Origin: AWTP1-13 sp963814055
GTDB lineage: Bacteria > Pseudomonadota > Alphaproteobacteria > Rhizobiales > Hyphomicrobiaceae
Reading direction: 5' to 3'
Assembly (NCBI GenBank): GCA_963814055.1
Contig: CAWFBJ010000017.1
Location: 310,001 to 374,000 of the forward strand
Length of the DNA: 64,000 bases
A program made the translations under genes and the position numbers. Shown here piece after piece: positions 43,441 to 53,913 of the stretch. The number at the start of each line of letters is the position of its first letter. Position 1 is the stretch's first letter. Under the pieces are notes generated by a model. That model had not been told where the DNA came from. It did no database searches and saw only the letters and a list, made by a program, of their open reading frames with translations.

Positions 43441-44685
43441 ATGCAGCGAACGGACGTTATTGTGCTCGGTGCCGGCATGGTTGGCGTCTCGCGCCGCCCT
43501 GCACCTGCAGCAGCGCGGGCGGTCGGTGGTGCTCGTCGACCGGCGCGGTCCCGGCGAGGAAACGAGCTATGGCAACGCCGGCCTCATCCAGCGCGAAGGC
43601 GTAGTGCCCTATCCGTTTCCACGCGATATCACGCTCATGGCGCGGTACGCGTTCAACCAGCTGCCCGAGTCCAACCTGCATTGGAGCGCGCTGCCGACCA
43701 TCGCGCCGTGGCTGTTCCGCTACTGGCGCGCGTCGACGCCGGAGGAGGTGGCCAAGACGGCCCGCGGGGCGCGGCCGCTGGTGGAGCGCTGCATCACCGA
43801 GCATGAAGCGCTGCTGTCGGAAGCCGGGCTGCTCGGGCTTGTCCGCCGCACCGGTTACATGCGCGTCTATCGGTCAGCGCAGGCGCTGGAGGCTGCGTTC
43901 GCCAAGCAGCGCGCCGATCGTGAAACCTATGGTGTCAACTTCCAGCCGCTCGATGCGGCCAAGGTCGCCGAGCTGGAACCGCATCTGAAGAATGTGATTG
44001 CCGGCGGCGTATTGATGCCCGATCCGGTGAGCGTCAACGATCCCGGTGCGGTCGTGCAGGGTTACGCCGAACTGTTCGAGAAACGCGGCGGACGCTTCGA
44101 GCAAGCCGACGCGCGCACTCTTGAGCAAGCGCACGACGGCTGGATCATCGGCACGGCGCGCGGTCCGCTCGTTGCCTCCGACGTGGTGGTGGCGCTCGGC
44201 CCATGGTCCGACGACGTCTTCCGGCCGCTTGGCTACCGCTTTCCGCTCGGCATCAAGCGCGGCTACCACCAGCATTTCCGGGCGTCGGCAATGCCACGCT
44301 CAACCGGCCGGTGCTCGACGCCGAGGTCGGATACATGCTTGCGCCGATGTCGGCCGGCATCCGTCTCACGACGGGGGCTGAGTTCGCCCGGCGCGACGCA
44401 CCACCGACGCCGGTTCAGCTTGCGCGCATCACGCCGCGGGCGCGAGAGATCTTTCCGCTTGGAGAGAAAGCCGAACCGCAGTTCTGGCTGGGGCGCCGGC
44501 CGTGTCTGCCCGACATGCTGCCGATCATCGGCCCGGCTCCGCGCCATCGCGGGCTGTGGTTCGATTTCGGCCACCATCACCTCGGCTTCACGCTTGGACC
44601 GGTCGCGGGTCGGCTGCTGGCCGAGATGATGACGGGCGAGGCGGCTTTCACCGACCCGTCGCCGTACCGGGCCGAGCGGTTTTAG
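43441..44685 (+). pseudogene. DadA-like FAD-dependent oxidoreductase, two frame changes as written
   Basis: FAD-binding start MQRTDVIVLGAGMVGVS. Skipping one base near 43491 gives AALHLQQRGRSVVLVDRRGP, then EETSYGNAGLIQREGVVPYP, a DadA signature, and the body to GYHQHFRAS. Adding one base near 44287 gives GNATLNRPVLDAEVGYMLAP, GIRLTTGAEF and the C-terminal GLWFDFGHHHLGFTLGPVAG. 414 residues once corrected. The family oxidises D-amino acids (or related amines) at the membrane and feeds electrons to quinone. One insertion and one deletion make this less uniform than the other damaged genes. Confidence 0.8.
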
Positions 44686-45039
44686 AATATTGCAAACGGC
44701 TTGCGCCGCCCCAGTGGTGAGCTTGTCGAACCACGGCATTGATGCTTGCTGCCCGTCCTTCGACACGCTCAGGACGAGGTTGAGCCTGCGGTTTGTGATG
44801 CCATCAAAAGAAGGATGCCAGCGGATGCCGCAGCGTTCTGCTGGCGCTAACCACGCTCCAAATCACGCCGCAGGATGGGGCGCTGCGGACCCTTGCAGGC
44901 GGACTGGGCGCCATTCCATGCGCCACCGCCATCGAGGCATGCCTTGACGAGCTGCTCGCGGCGAAGTTGCCACGCCAGCAAGGCAACCAGCTACAGCCGA
45001 CATCGTCACAGCCGCCGCGAGCCGAAGGGGAGACATGGC
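44686..45039. other. Intergenic region containing a dispersed repeat
   Basis: About 350 bp between convergent genes. The first third is the dispersed repeat at 44704-44806. The rest shows no supported gene. Confidence 0.4.
44704..44806. repeat. Dispersed repeat, copy A
   Basis: Shares AGTGGTGAGCTTGTCGAACC and CCGTCCTTCGACA-GCTCAGG with copy B at 54201-54305. The two halves of each copy contain inverted TTCGACA/TGTCGAA elements, so it can fold. It lies just after the DadA-like gene. Confidence 0.7.
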
Positions 45040-46041
45040 TCAGCCCCTGCGGCCGAAGCGGTCGCGCCAGGCAGGCAGCGCGCCGGGGTGAGGCAGTGCA
45101 GTCGCTTCATAGACCGCGCGGGCAATGGCGCGGGCGACGCAGTTGGCAGCGACCGTGCCGAGCGCCGTAAGGCCTAGCATCGGGTCGGCAAGCGGCATGC
45201 GCCCGGTCGACACGGCAAACACGACGTCGCCATCGAGCGGCGTGTGCACCGGATAGATGGCGCGGGCGAAACCCGTCTGGGCCATCACGGCGAGGCGCTT
45301 GGCCTCCGCTTTGGTCAACACGGCGTCGGTCGCGACAACAGCAAGCGTAGTGCTGGTCCGAGGGTTGGCCTTGGTCACGGAGTCCAGTGCTCCCTCGGGC
45401 AGTGACGGCGGCAGGCCCAGGCCGCCGTACTCGCCATCGCGCTCGAACGGCGCCGCCCAGAACCAAGGGCCATCGCCGGTCACGGCGCTGCCTGCAGCAT
45501 TGACGGCCGCGAGCGCGCCCACCGTGAACCCGTCGCAGACAGCCGATGCCGAGCCAAGGCCGCCCTTGAGGTTGACCGTGGTGGCGCCGTGGCCCGCGCC
45601 CACGCTGCCGAGTTCAAAGGCGGCCCCGGCAGCAGCGGCAGCCTGATAGCCGAGCTCGCGGTAGGGCGGGTAGCGGTTCCAGTTTTTGTCGCCTCCGTTG
45701 AGCAGGTCGAACAGGATGGCGCCCGGCACGATCGGCACGCGCGCGGAGCGCACGGCAAAGCCCCGGCCCTGCTCGCGCAGCCATGCCTGCACGCCCGAAG
45801 CAGCATCCAGACCGAAGGCTGAACCGCCCGAGAGCGCAATGGCATCGATGCGCTGCACCGTCTGCGCGGGGTCGAGCAGTGCCGTCTCGCGTGTGCCGGG
45901 ACCGCCGCCGCGCACGTCGATCGAGCCCACGGCAGGCCCCTCGAAAACGATGGCGGTGGCGCCGGAAGCCAGGCGCACGTCCTGGGCATTGCCGACCAGC
46001 ACGCCGGGCACATCGGTGATGAGATTGCGGGACAGGCTCAC
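45040..46041 (-). CDS. P1-family peptidase (DmpA/aminopeptidase-like)
   Basis: 333 residues from GTG 46041 (SLSRNLITDVPGVLVGNAQD). Ntn-hydrolase-type fold with SGATAIVFEGPAVGSIDVRG, ALSGGSAFGLDAASGVQAWL, VGAGHGATTVNLKGGLGSAS and the self-cleavage region ANPRTSTTLAVVATDAVLT, where a Thr or Ser becomes the N-terminal nucleophile after autoproteolysis. Also DGDVVFAVSTG. Members release N-terminal residues from small peptides or act on beta-peptides. The upstream in-frame extension to 46260 has no similarity. Monocistronic. Confidence 0.9.
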   Translation of the reverse strand: MSLSRNLITDVPGVLVGNAQDVRLASGATAIVFEGPAVGSIDVRGGGPGTRETALLDPAQTVQRIDAIALSGGSAFGLDAASGVQAWLREQGRGFAVRSARVPIVPGAILFDLLNGGDKNWNRYPPYRELGYQAAAAAGAAFELGSVGAGHGATTVNLKGGLGSASAVCDGFTVGALAAVNAAGSAVTGDGPWFWAAPFERDGEYGGLGLPPSLPEGALDSVTKANPRTSTTLAVVATDAVLTKAEAKRLAVMAQTGFARAIYPVHTPLDGDVVFAVSTGRMPLADPMLGLTALGTVAANCVARAIARAVYEATALPHPGALPAWRDRFGRRG

Positions 46042-46311
46042 GCAGGGCCTTTTAGTGAAATGAACGTGTTGGATGAAAATGGCGTGCAGGCAGCGTCGGG
46101 TCAACGCCAGAAAGGATGAGACCGGGCACGTCGCCAAATCTCGCCCAAGCCGTATTGTGGACAGCGAAAGAACCCGTCTGGAATGTTTTCTCGTCGATCC
46201 GAGGCGGCCTAACCCATGCCAATCGTGCCCGCCAACTTGTGAGGTCTTACGACCACGCACGAATGATCCTTGCAGGTGCGTTGGAACCGCAGGGCCGTTG
46301 CCGCATTACGC

Positions 46312-46518
46312 ATGGTGATGCGCAAGCCCAAACACACTGCCCAGATCGAGAACATTTACTTTCTCTCCCGGATTGGCTCGACCCTGCGATGGGCGACGCA
46401 AGACATTGCCCGTGAAGACCTCCCGGCGGACATCAAGCGGTTGCTGGGCAGACTGGACCGGCTGGAAGCGAGAGCTGAGGTGAAAAACGACGATACGGAT
46501 GGCAATCCGGCCGCATAG
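46312..46518 (+). CDS. Small conserved-looking hypothetical protein
   Basis: 68 residues beginning MVMRKPKHTAQIENIYFLSR, then IGSTLRWATQDIAREDLPAD and IKRLLGRLDRLEARAEVKN. Helical and amphipathic, with a regular spacing of hydrophobic residues in the second half. Met3 is an equally good start. It precedes the GAF kinase by 96 bp on the same strand. No known family recognised. Confidence 0.5.
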   Translation: MVMRKPKHTAQIENIYFLSRIGSTLRWATQDIAREDLPADIKRLLGRLDRLEARAEVKNDDTDGNPAA

Positions 46519-46614
46519 AGCAGCATGCCGCACGTCAAAGTTAAGGCATCGCCGTAAAGGCCCAGAATATTATAGAAAACGTGATTACGGGCCGGCTAGG
46601 GGCGGACCCCTCAT

Positions 46615-47787
46615 ATGATCGATTTGCAAAGAGACATTGCTGCGATTGCGCGGATCGACGTGGTTCCGACCGTGCTCGATGTGGTGTGCCGGGTCACAGG
46701 CATGGGCTTCGCGGCCGTTGCGCGTGTGACCGAAAACCGGTGGATCGCGTGTGCCGTGCGTGACGATATCGCGTTCGGACTGCAGCCTGGTGGCGAACTC
46801 AAGGTCGAAACGACCATCTGCAACGAAATCCGTGGCACCGGGCTGCCGGTGGCAATCGACCACGTCAGCTCGGATCAAGATTTTTGCGGTCACCCCACAC
46901 CGCGGATGTACGGATTCCAGAGCTATATTTCCATGCCGATCTTCCGGCGCAATGGCGCCTTCTTCGGCACGCTCTGCGCCATCGATCCCAAGCCGGCGAA
47001 GTTGAAGACGCCGCACGTGATGGGGATGTTCAGGCTGTTTGCCGATCTCATCGGCTTCCACCTGGAGGCGCAGGAGCGCCTGGCATCCAGCGAAGCAGCC
47101 CTGCTCGACGAGCGCCAGACGTCGGAGCTGCGCGAGCAATTCATCGCGGTTCTCGGGCACGATCTGCGCAATCCACTTGCTGCGATCGACGCCGGAACGC
47201 GCCTCCTCGGCAGGTCGCTGCAACTCGACAACAAAACTCAGACGATCGTTGCCCACATCCAAGATTCCGTCCGGCGCATGGGCGGATTGATCGACAACGT
47301 GCTCGATCTTGCGCGCGGCCGCCTGGGCGGTGGATTGAGCCTCGATCGAAGCATCGATGTGCCGCTAGGTCCGGTTCTGGAGCAGGTTGTCAATGAGCTG
47401 CGTGCCGGATGGCCGGAACGGCAGGTCGACCTCGCCATCGATCTGCTGGGGCCGGTCAATTGCGACCCTGCGCGGATCGCGCAGTTGCTGTCGAATTTGC
47501 TGGCGAATGCTTTGAAGCACGGCGCCGACAAGCCGGTATCCGTGCGCGCTTCCGTGCGGGACGGCATGTTCGAGTTGTCAGTCGCCAACAAGGGCGACGC
47601 CATTCCGCCCGAGGTGATCAAGCGCCTGTTCGAACCGTTCTACCGTCCGCTTACGGGCGCCAACAAAGAAGGCCTGGGGTTGGGTCTCTACATTGCTTCG
47701 GCGATCGCGCACGCACACCGCGGCACGCTCGATGCCACATCCACCGGAGATGAAACACGCTTCGTGTTCAGGATGCCCGCGAGTTGA
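46615..47787 (+). CDS. GAF-domain sensor histidine kinase
   Basis: 390 residues, soluble. The N-terminal GAF domain (residues 10-160) contains VVPTVLDVVCRVTGMGFAAV, ICNEIRGTGLPVAIDHVSSD and YISMPIFRRNGAFFGTLCAI. The HisKA box has FIAVLGHDLRNPLAAIDAGT with the phospho-His. The ATPase has LLSNLLANALKHG, a weak D-box (VANKGDAIP) and GLGLGLYIASAIAHAHRG. No receiver domain and no dedicated regulator beside it; the hybrid kinase ending 45 bp away on the other strand could be a partner, by proximity only. Similar to bacteriophytochrome-like GAF kinases but without a bilin Cys that I can see. Confidence 0.9.
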   Translation: MIDLQRDIAAIARIDVVPTVLDVVCRVTGMGFAAVARVTENRWIACAVRDDIAFGLQPGGELKVETTICNEIRGTGLPVAIDHVSSDQDFCGHPTPRMYGFQSYISMPIFRRNGAFFGTLCAIDPKPAKLKTPHVMGMFRLFADLIGFHLEAQERLASSEAALLDERQTSELREQFIAVLGHDLRNPLAAIDAGTRLLGRSLQLDNKTQTIVAHIQDSVRRMGGLIDNVLDLARGRLGGGLSLDRSIDVPLGPVLEQVVNELRAGWPERQVDLAIDLLGPVNCDPARIAQLLSNLLANALKHGADKPVSVRASVRDGMFELSVANKGDAIPPEVIKRLFEPFYRPLTGANKEGLGLGLYIASAIAHAHRGTLDATSTGDETRFVFRMPAS

Positions 47788-47832
47788 ACGGCGCCCTGCG
47801 GACCCTTCCGGTCACCGCCTTGCAGCTTGGTG

Positions 47833-50800
47833 TCAACTAGGCTGCACCAGATCGCGTATGCGCCTGGTGAGTGCATCCATCGCGAACGGCTTCGTGATCA
47901 TCTGCATGCCTGGACTCAAAATGCCGTTGTTGATCGCGGCGTTCTCGGCATAACCGGTCATGAAAAGGATTTTCAGGTCGGGTCGCTGCAATCGTGCCGC
48001 ATCGGCAACCTGGCGCCCGTTGAGCCCGGGCAGCCCGATGTCCGTTATCAGGAGGTCGATGCGCTGCGGCGATTGCAGGATGCGCAGGCCGGATGGACCG
48101 TCCGCAGCTTCCAGGGCTTTGTAACCGAGTTCATCGAGCACATCGACGATGAGCAGCCGGACCAGGGCCTCGTCCTCGACGACCAAGACTGTCTGCCCGC
48201 CTCCCGAGGGATCTGCCTCGGTACCTTGCTCCGGTGTGGCTTGCACGTCTCCTTCTCGCGTAAAGCGAGGCAGATAAAGCCTGATCGTGCTGCCCATGCC
48301 GGGCTTGGTGTCGATCTTCACGTGTCCATCCGACTGGCGCGCGAAACCGTAGATCATCGATAACCCTAGGCCAGTGCCTTGGCCGATGGGCTTGGTTGTG
48401 AAAAAGGGATCGAAGGCGCGCGCGGAAACATCGGGCGTCATGCCGGTGCCGGTATCGGCAACGCTGATGCAAACGTATTGGCCTGGGTCGACGTCGCTGT
48501 TGGCGGCCGCATAGGCGTGGTCGAGATGCGCGTTGGTGGTCTCGATGGTGAGCATGCCGCCGTCCGGCATCGCGTCGCGCGCGTTGATCGACAAGATTCA
48601 GGATGCTGTTCTCGAGCTGGTTCTGATCGCACAAGCGTCGTCCACAACCCGCTGGCCAGCACCAGCTCGAGCTGCACCTTCTCGCCCATCGTGCGCCGCA
48701 GGAGGTCTTCCATCGAAGCGATCAGAGGGTTCGCCTTGAGCGGCTTGGGGTCCAGAGGCTGACGGCGCGAAAAGGCCAGCAGCCGATGCGTCAGGGCGGC
48801 GGCGCGGTTGGCCGAGGTCATAGCGCCGGTAACGTAGCGATTGACCTCGCTCATGCGCCCGTCGGCCAGCCGCTTCTGCACCAGATCGAGAGAGCCGACG
48901 ATGCCTTGCAGAAGATTGTTAAAGTCATGGGCGATGCCGCCGGTGAGCTGGCCGACAGCTTCCATTTTCTGCGACTGGCGCAGGGCCTCCTCGGTCTGCC
49001 GCAGCGTCTCGGCTGCTTCCTTCTCGTCGGTGACGTCGCGTGCTACGGCATAGACTAGGCCTTCGTGCGCAGCCGCGGTCCAGGACAGCCACCGATAGGA
49101 GCCATCCTGGTGCCGCAGGCGGTTCTCGAAGCGCTGGGTTTTGCCGCCGCCCGCCAGATGCGCCAATTCAGCCGCGGTCCGAGCCGCATCGTCGGGGTGT
49201 TCCAGCCATTGCGAGGTCCTGCCGAGCACGGCGCCCGCGCTCCAGCCCAGTGTCGGCTCGATCGCGGGATTGACGTTGAGCCAGGTGCCCTGTGCGTCCG
49301 CTACGACAAGGAGATCCTGCGATGCGTCCCAGATGCGGTCGCGCTCGCGCGTGCGCGCCTCCACCTCGGCTTCGAGCGTCTCGTTCATTCCGCGCAGCTC
49401 GATTTCGGCCTGCTTGGCCGACGTGGTGTCGTGCGCCACGCCGATGAAGCCGGTGTGTTCGCCGTCCGCTCCCCAGCGCGGCTGCGACTCCGAGCGCACC
49501 CAGCGCCACTGGCCGTCGCCGCGCCGATAGCGCGCCTCCAGGGCGAACGGTTTGCGGGAACCTTCGCCCGCAATCTGCTCCTGCAGAATGCGCTGCAGAT
49601 CGTCGGGATGCAGCGCCTTTCTCCAATCGAAGACGAGGCACTCGTCGTAACCTAGTCCCAGGAAATCCATGTAGGCCTGGTTGACGAACGCACGCTTGCC
49701 GTCGAGGCGGCTCACCCACATCGGCACGGGCGCGCTGTTGGCGATGAGGCGGAACCGCTCCTCGCTCTCCTTCAACGCCTGCTCCGCGCGGCGGGTCTCG
49801 GTTATGTCGACGTTGACGCCGATCATGCCCAGGAATTCGCCGCGCACCCCGAAACGGGGCTGGGCATCGGTCCGTACGAGGCGGTATTCCCCGTCGAAGC
49901 GTTTGTAACGGGCTTCAACCGTGAAGGGCATGTTGTCGCGCATGGCAGCGCCGAACGTGCCGAACAGCGTATCCCGGTCGTCGGGGTGCAGCGAAACGTC
50001 CCAGTTGAAGCTGGTCACGCCGTCGGCAGGTACGCCCCAGAAGTCCCGCAGCATGCGGTTGAGGTAGAGGCACTTGCCGCCGACATCTCCCATCCACAAC
50101 ATCACGGGCGCGCTTTCCGACACGAGGCGGAAACGTTGCTCGCTTTCCCGCAGAGCAAGCTCTGCAAGTTTCGCATCGGTGATGTCGATGTGGGCGCCGA
50201 CCAGACGCAAGGCCCGGCCCGCTGCATCGCGCTCGATTTCGGCCTTGACCGCGATCCAGCGCACCTGTCCGTCGTTCGGCCGGATAATGCGGTATTCTGC
50301 ATTGTAGTCGCGCACGTCGCCTTTGATGGCGCCGATGAATTGACGCTCGGTCCGCTCGCGATCGTCTGGATGGATGCGCCGCACCCAGTCCTCGTGCGTT
50401 TCGGTGGCGGCTTCCGGCGGCAGACCGTGGATCTTCAGATATTCGGGCGAACGCAGGTTGCGGAAACCGTCGCTGAGATCCACCTCCACCCCACCGACCC
50501 CGCCGATCTGCTGGACGCGCGCGAGATCGGCTTCGCGGTCGCGCAGGGCGCCCTCGATGCGAATCTGATCGTCGATGTCGGTGTTGGTGCCGATCCAGCG
50601 CGAGATCTTGCCGCCGGCGTCGCGAATGGGCATGGCGCGTGCCAAGTGCCAGCGATACGTGCCGGCGGCGTTGCGCAACCGGAATTTGACCTCGTAGGTG
50701 GAGCCTTCGCGTACGGCCTTGGTCCAAACAGCAACGGCCCGCTCGACATCGTCCGGATGCACCACGCTGCCCCAACGGTCGCCGTCGAGTTCGCCGGCGC

Positions 50801-51416
50801 CTGCGCCCGTGTATTCATGGACTTGATGATTGAACCAATCGAGTTTGCCTTCCTGTGTTGCCGACCAAACATGGTTGGGCATTACCGAGGCAAATGTGCG
50901 GAACTGGGCTTCGCTTTCGCGCAACGCCTTCTCGGCACGCACGCGCTCGGTCGTCTCGACCACCACTGCCAGCACCCCGGCCGGCTTGCCGTTCTCGTCG
51001 AGCAGAGGGCTGTAGTCGAGATTGACCCACAAATCCTCGGGCCGGCCGGAGCGGTGCAGAACCAGATGCTCGTCGCGGAAAGACAGCGTTTCCCCACGCA
51101 GGCCGACGTCCATCACCCGGCGGTTGAGGTCTGCCACCTCGGGCCAGCCCTCAAGCACCTTCGAGCCGAGCAGCTGGGGGTGGCGGCCGCCGGCAAATAC
51201 CGAATACGCATCGTTGTAGATCATGATGCCGTCGCGGCCCCACAGCATCACCAGGGGCACGGGGGAGCGCAGGACGATGTCGACGGCTGTTCTCAGGCTC
51301 TGAGGCCAGCCCGCAATCGGTCCAAGGGGGGTCGTGGTCCAGTCGAAGGCGCGGATCAATGCGCCCATCTCCCCGCCGCCCGCGGGAAATGGTGAAGTAC
51401 GAACCGTGGCAAGCAT
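47833..51416 (-). pseudogene. Multi-PAS hybrid histidine kinase with receiver, two extra bases as written
   Basis: About 1190 residues once corrected. The N-terminal sensor domain (FDWTTTPLGPIAGWPQSLRT) is followed by five PAS/PAC units (for example MPNHVWSATQEGKLDWFNHQ; SAPVMLWMGDVGGKCLYLNR; SAPVPMWVSRLDGKRAFVNQ), then HisKA MEAVGQLTGGIAHDFNNLLQ, ATPase and a receiver with DLLITDIGLPGLNGRQVADA. Extra bases near 48632 and 48592 interrupt the ATPase: the true path is LWTTL-CDQNQLENSILNL-SINARDAMPDGG. No transmembrane helix, so it senses cytoplasmic signals such as redox or light. ATG 51416 preferred over TTG 51434. Confidence 0.85.
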
Positions 51417-51538
51417 GAACTTGGATTTGCCCAAACATAACAGCCCGGGACACCAACGCGCAGCCGCTCAAAAAGTTGCACGGGGAGGGCTCAAAGCGTG
51501 GATATGGCCCGTCCGGGAGTTCCGCTAACCCTAAAGCA

Positions 51539-51564
51539 AAGAGGCGGCCGTGGGGCCGCCTCTT
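51539..51564 (-). terminator. Intrinsic terminator after livK
   Basis: AAGAGGCGGCC pairs perfectly with GGCCGCCTCTT around a four-base loop. On the minus strand the stem is followed by a T-rich TTTGCTTTAG. It lies 41 bp past the livK stop. Confidence 0.8.
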
Positions 51565-51604
51565 CATCGTTGGGTGGTGCCGTGCTGCCCGGCAGGCCTA
51601 GATG

Positions 51605-52762
51605 CTACATCTCCGAGTACGTGATCTTGCCGGAAGCATCCTTCTTCCAGATGTACATCACGTAGTCGAGGCGGGTGACGTCGCCCTTCTTGTCGTAGGA
51701 GAGCTCACCGATCACGGTCTTGAACTTCATGCCCGAGTAGATGCGCTGTGCAAGCTTCTTCGTGTCGAGAGATTTTTCCGCCTCAGCCGCCTGCTTCAGG
51801 ATCTCGACGGCGGCGTATGCATAGAGCGTGTAGGATTCCGGCTCGAAGTTCTTGGCGCGGAACCGCTCGACGACGGCCTTGGCCTCGGCGCGCTTGCGCG
51901 GATCGGGGCCATAGGTCATCAGCGTGCCCTCGGCGCCGGGCCCGGCAATCACCGCAAATTCATCCGAGGTGATGCCGTCGCCGCCCATGAGGGGCGCCGT
52001 GACGCCGCGGTCGCGCATCTGCCGCAGCAGCAGGCCGCCCGTGTCGTGCAGTCCGCCCCAGTAGATGAGATCGGCGCCGGCCTGCTTGGTCTTCGACACG
52101 ATGGCGCCGAAGTCCTTGTCGTCCTTGTTGACTCCCTCGAACATAACTTCCTTCATGCCCTTGGCGGTCATCGCCTTGCGGGTTTCGGTTGCCAGGCCGA
52201 GGCCGTAGGTCGTCTTGTCGTGAATGATGGCGATCTTCTTGCCGGCGAAGTTCTTGGCGATGTAGGCACCGGCAACCGTGCCCTGCTGATCGTCGCGGCC
52301 GCAGGTGCGGAACATCAAGAGGTTGGCGTGCGTGCGCTTGTCGTCGCCGCAGGGGCCGAGCTTGCGATCGGTGACGCACGGGTTGGTGGCCGACGGCGTG
52401 ATGGCCAGGATGCCGTTCTCGGCATAGACCAGGGAGGCCGGGATCGTCACGCCGGAGTTGAAGTGGCCGACCACGAGCTTGACGCCGTCGCCGACAAACT
52501 TGTTGGCAACCGAAACCCCTTCCTTGGGGTCGGCGCGATCGTCACCCACTGAGATAGTGATCTGCTGGCCAAGAATGCCGCCGGCCTTGTTGATGTCGGC
52601 AACCGCCTGCTCGACGCCGTTCTTGAGCTGGGCGCCGAAGGCCGCGCTGCCTCCGGTGATGGGCCCGGCGACGCCGAGTTTGACCTGGGCCGATGCGGTG
52701 CTCGCACCGGATGCCACAAAGGCCGCTGCTACCGCGAGCGGCAGCCAGATCGCCTTTTTCAT
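51605..52762 (-). CDS. livK: Branched-chain amino acid ABC transporter, periplasmic binding protein
   Basis: 385 residues from ATG 52762, with GGGAGAG upstream. Signal peptide MKKAIWLPLAVAAAFVASGA ending ASAQ. The mature type-I periplasmic fold shows VKLGVAGPITGGSAAFGAQL, NGVEQAVADINKAGGILGQQ, GDDRADPKEGVSVANKFVGD, AITPSATNPCVTDRK with a likely disulfide (CVTD..GPCGDD), and KIAIIHDKTTYGLGLATETR. Delivers Leu/Ile/Val or similar ligands to the LivHMGF permease encoded at 54679-58793. Its own terminator follows. Divergent from a membrane winged-helix gene. Confidence 0.93.
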   Translation of the reverse strand: MKKAIWLPLAVAAAFVASGASTASAQVKLGVAGPITGGSAAFGAQLKNGVEQAVADINKAGGILGQQITISVGDDRADPKEGVSVANKFVGDGVKLVVGHFNSGVTIPASLVYAENGILAITPSATNPCVTDRKLGPCGDDKRTHANLLMFRTCGRDDQQGTVAGAYIAKNFAGKKIAIIHDKTTYGLGLATETRKAMTAKGMKEVMFEGVNKDDKDFGAIVSKTKQAGADLIYWGGLHDTGGLLLRQMRDRGVTAPLMGGDGITSDEFAVIAGPGAEGTLMTYGPDPRKRAEAKAVVERFRAKNFEPESYTLYAYAAVEILKQAAEAEKSLDTKKLAQRIYSGMKFKTVIGELSYDKKGDVTRLDYVMYIWKKDASGKITYSEM

Positions 52763-53021
52763 GCAGGACTCTCCCTTCATTCCGTTGAACCCCAAGAACC
52801 GATGCGTACGCGCCCCAGGCGTCCGCCGAGCCTGATAATTGTACGAAAGTTGCAGGGAAGTCACGTCGAATTGGTACGGAGGGCTTTGCTGCAAATTGCC
52901 CACCGATCGCGCAGCCGGGTGGTTTGTCGGGCGGCACGGCCCGCCCCGAACATCTCGGGTTTTTATCAATTGCAAGCCCGAAACCAGGAAAACATCCCAT
53001 GGCGCTACGGGGAAACACCCG

Positions 53022-53885
53022 ATGGCAGCAGCGCGGTCCTTCGTAAAAAGATCAAGTCCGGCATCCGCTTGGGCAAGATCCATGACCAAAGCTATAGGCA
53101 CTGTCTTGACGGTCGCTTTTGCGATGGTGTCGCTCCTGGGTACGGCGGCGAGCGGATTGGTCCTGGGCGAGGCTATTTCTCCGGAGCGTGGCGGTCCGCT
53201 GGTCGGACCTCTCTCGGTCGGCATGGTGCTGGCACTGCTGGCCGTTGTCATCGAGGGCATGCGGTTCGCGCTTTCCCTGCTCGGCGAGCGCATCTGGCGG
53301 GGATCGCAGTTCCAGGGCATCGCCTTCGCAGGTCCGTTGTGGCTTGCCTGCACCGGATACTGCACCTTGATGCCCCTGCTGGCGCTCGCCTTCATTCCGC
53401 TGCTCCCCGCCGGTTCGCACATGCTGACCGTGGCGGCCCCTGCCTGGGCCGCTGTGCAGATTGCGGCAGGGCTTTTGCCAGGCATCACGTGGTCCGCACC
53501 TGAGGCTTCGGTCGCGCCGGAGAAGGTGCATCCGGCGCCGTCGCCCCAAGTGCACAGGGTTCCCGCCCCTCTCGTCGCGCAGACCGCAGTTTCGGCCGAC
53601 GACTTCCTTCGGTTTCTCGCGCGCCTGAGCGAACTGCCGGCGGGCAGCACGCTGCCGCGGCGTGGGCGCATCGGTTCCAACCGGGAAATCTTCATTTCAC
53701 AGGCAGGGCTGGCAGCGCTCGTCGGCCGTTCGAAGCCGACAGTACGTCGCTGGCTGCAGGAGCTCGAACGCGGTGAGCACCTCATCAAGCGCGCAGGCGG
53801 GAAAGATACCTGCATTCTGCTGCTGCAGCACGTGCCCAAGCTCAATGGCGACGCCCGCGTGCTGAACGGCGAAGCGCACATTTGA
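53022..53885 (+). CDS. Membrane-anchored winged-helix protein
   Basis: 287 residues from ATG 53022 (GGGGAAA upstream); ATG 53082 is an alternative start. Four predicted helices in the first half: VLTVAFAMVSLLGTAASGLV, LVGPLSVGMVLALLAVVIEG, GPLWLACTGYCTLMPLLALA and TVAAPAWAAVQIAAGLLPGI. A Pro-rich linker follows, then a C-terminal wHTH: ISQAGLAALVGRSKPTVRRW, LQELERGEHLIKRAGGKDTC. A DNA-binding domain tethered to the inner membrane suggests a one-component sensor or a plasmid/phage-type relic. Divergent from livK with 259 bp between starts, so control of livK is possible. I do not recognise a named family. Confidence 0.7.
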   Translation: MAAARSFVKRSSPASAWARSMTKAIGTVLTVAFAMVSLLGTAASGLVLGEAISPERGGPLVGPLSVGMVLALLAVVIEGMRFALSLLGERIWRGSQFQGIAFAGPLWLACTGYCTLMPLLALAFIPLLPAGSHMLTVAAPAWAAVQIAAGLLPGITWSAPEASVAPEKVHPAPSPQVHRVPAPLVAQTAVSADDFLRFLARLSELPAGSTLPRRGRIGSNREIFISQAGLAALVGRSKPTVRRWLQELERGEHLIKRAGGKDTCILLLQHVPKLNGDARVLNGEAHI

Positions 53886-53913
53886 AACCCGCACAAGAGA
53901 GAGAAACATCGAC

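Noticed and set aside
49986..51395. Plus-strand 469-codon frame opposite the hybrid kinase
   Set aside because: The minus strand carries unmistakable PAS and histidine kinase motifs; this is its mirror.
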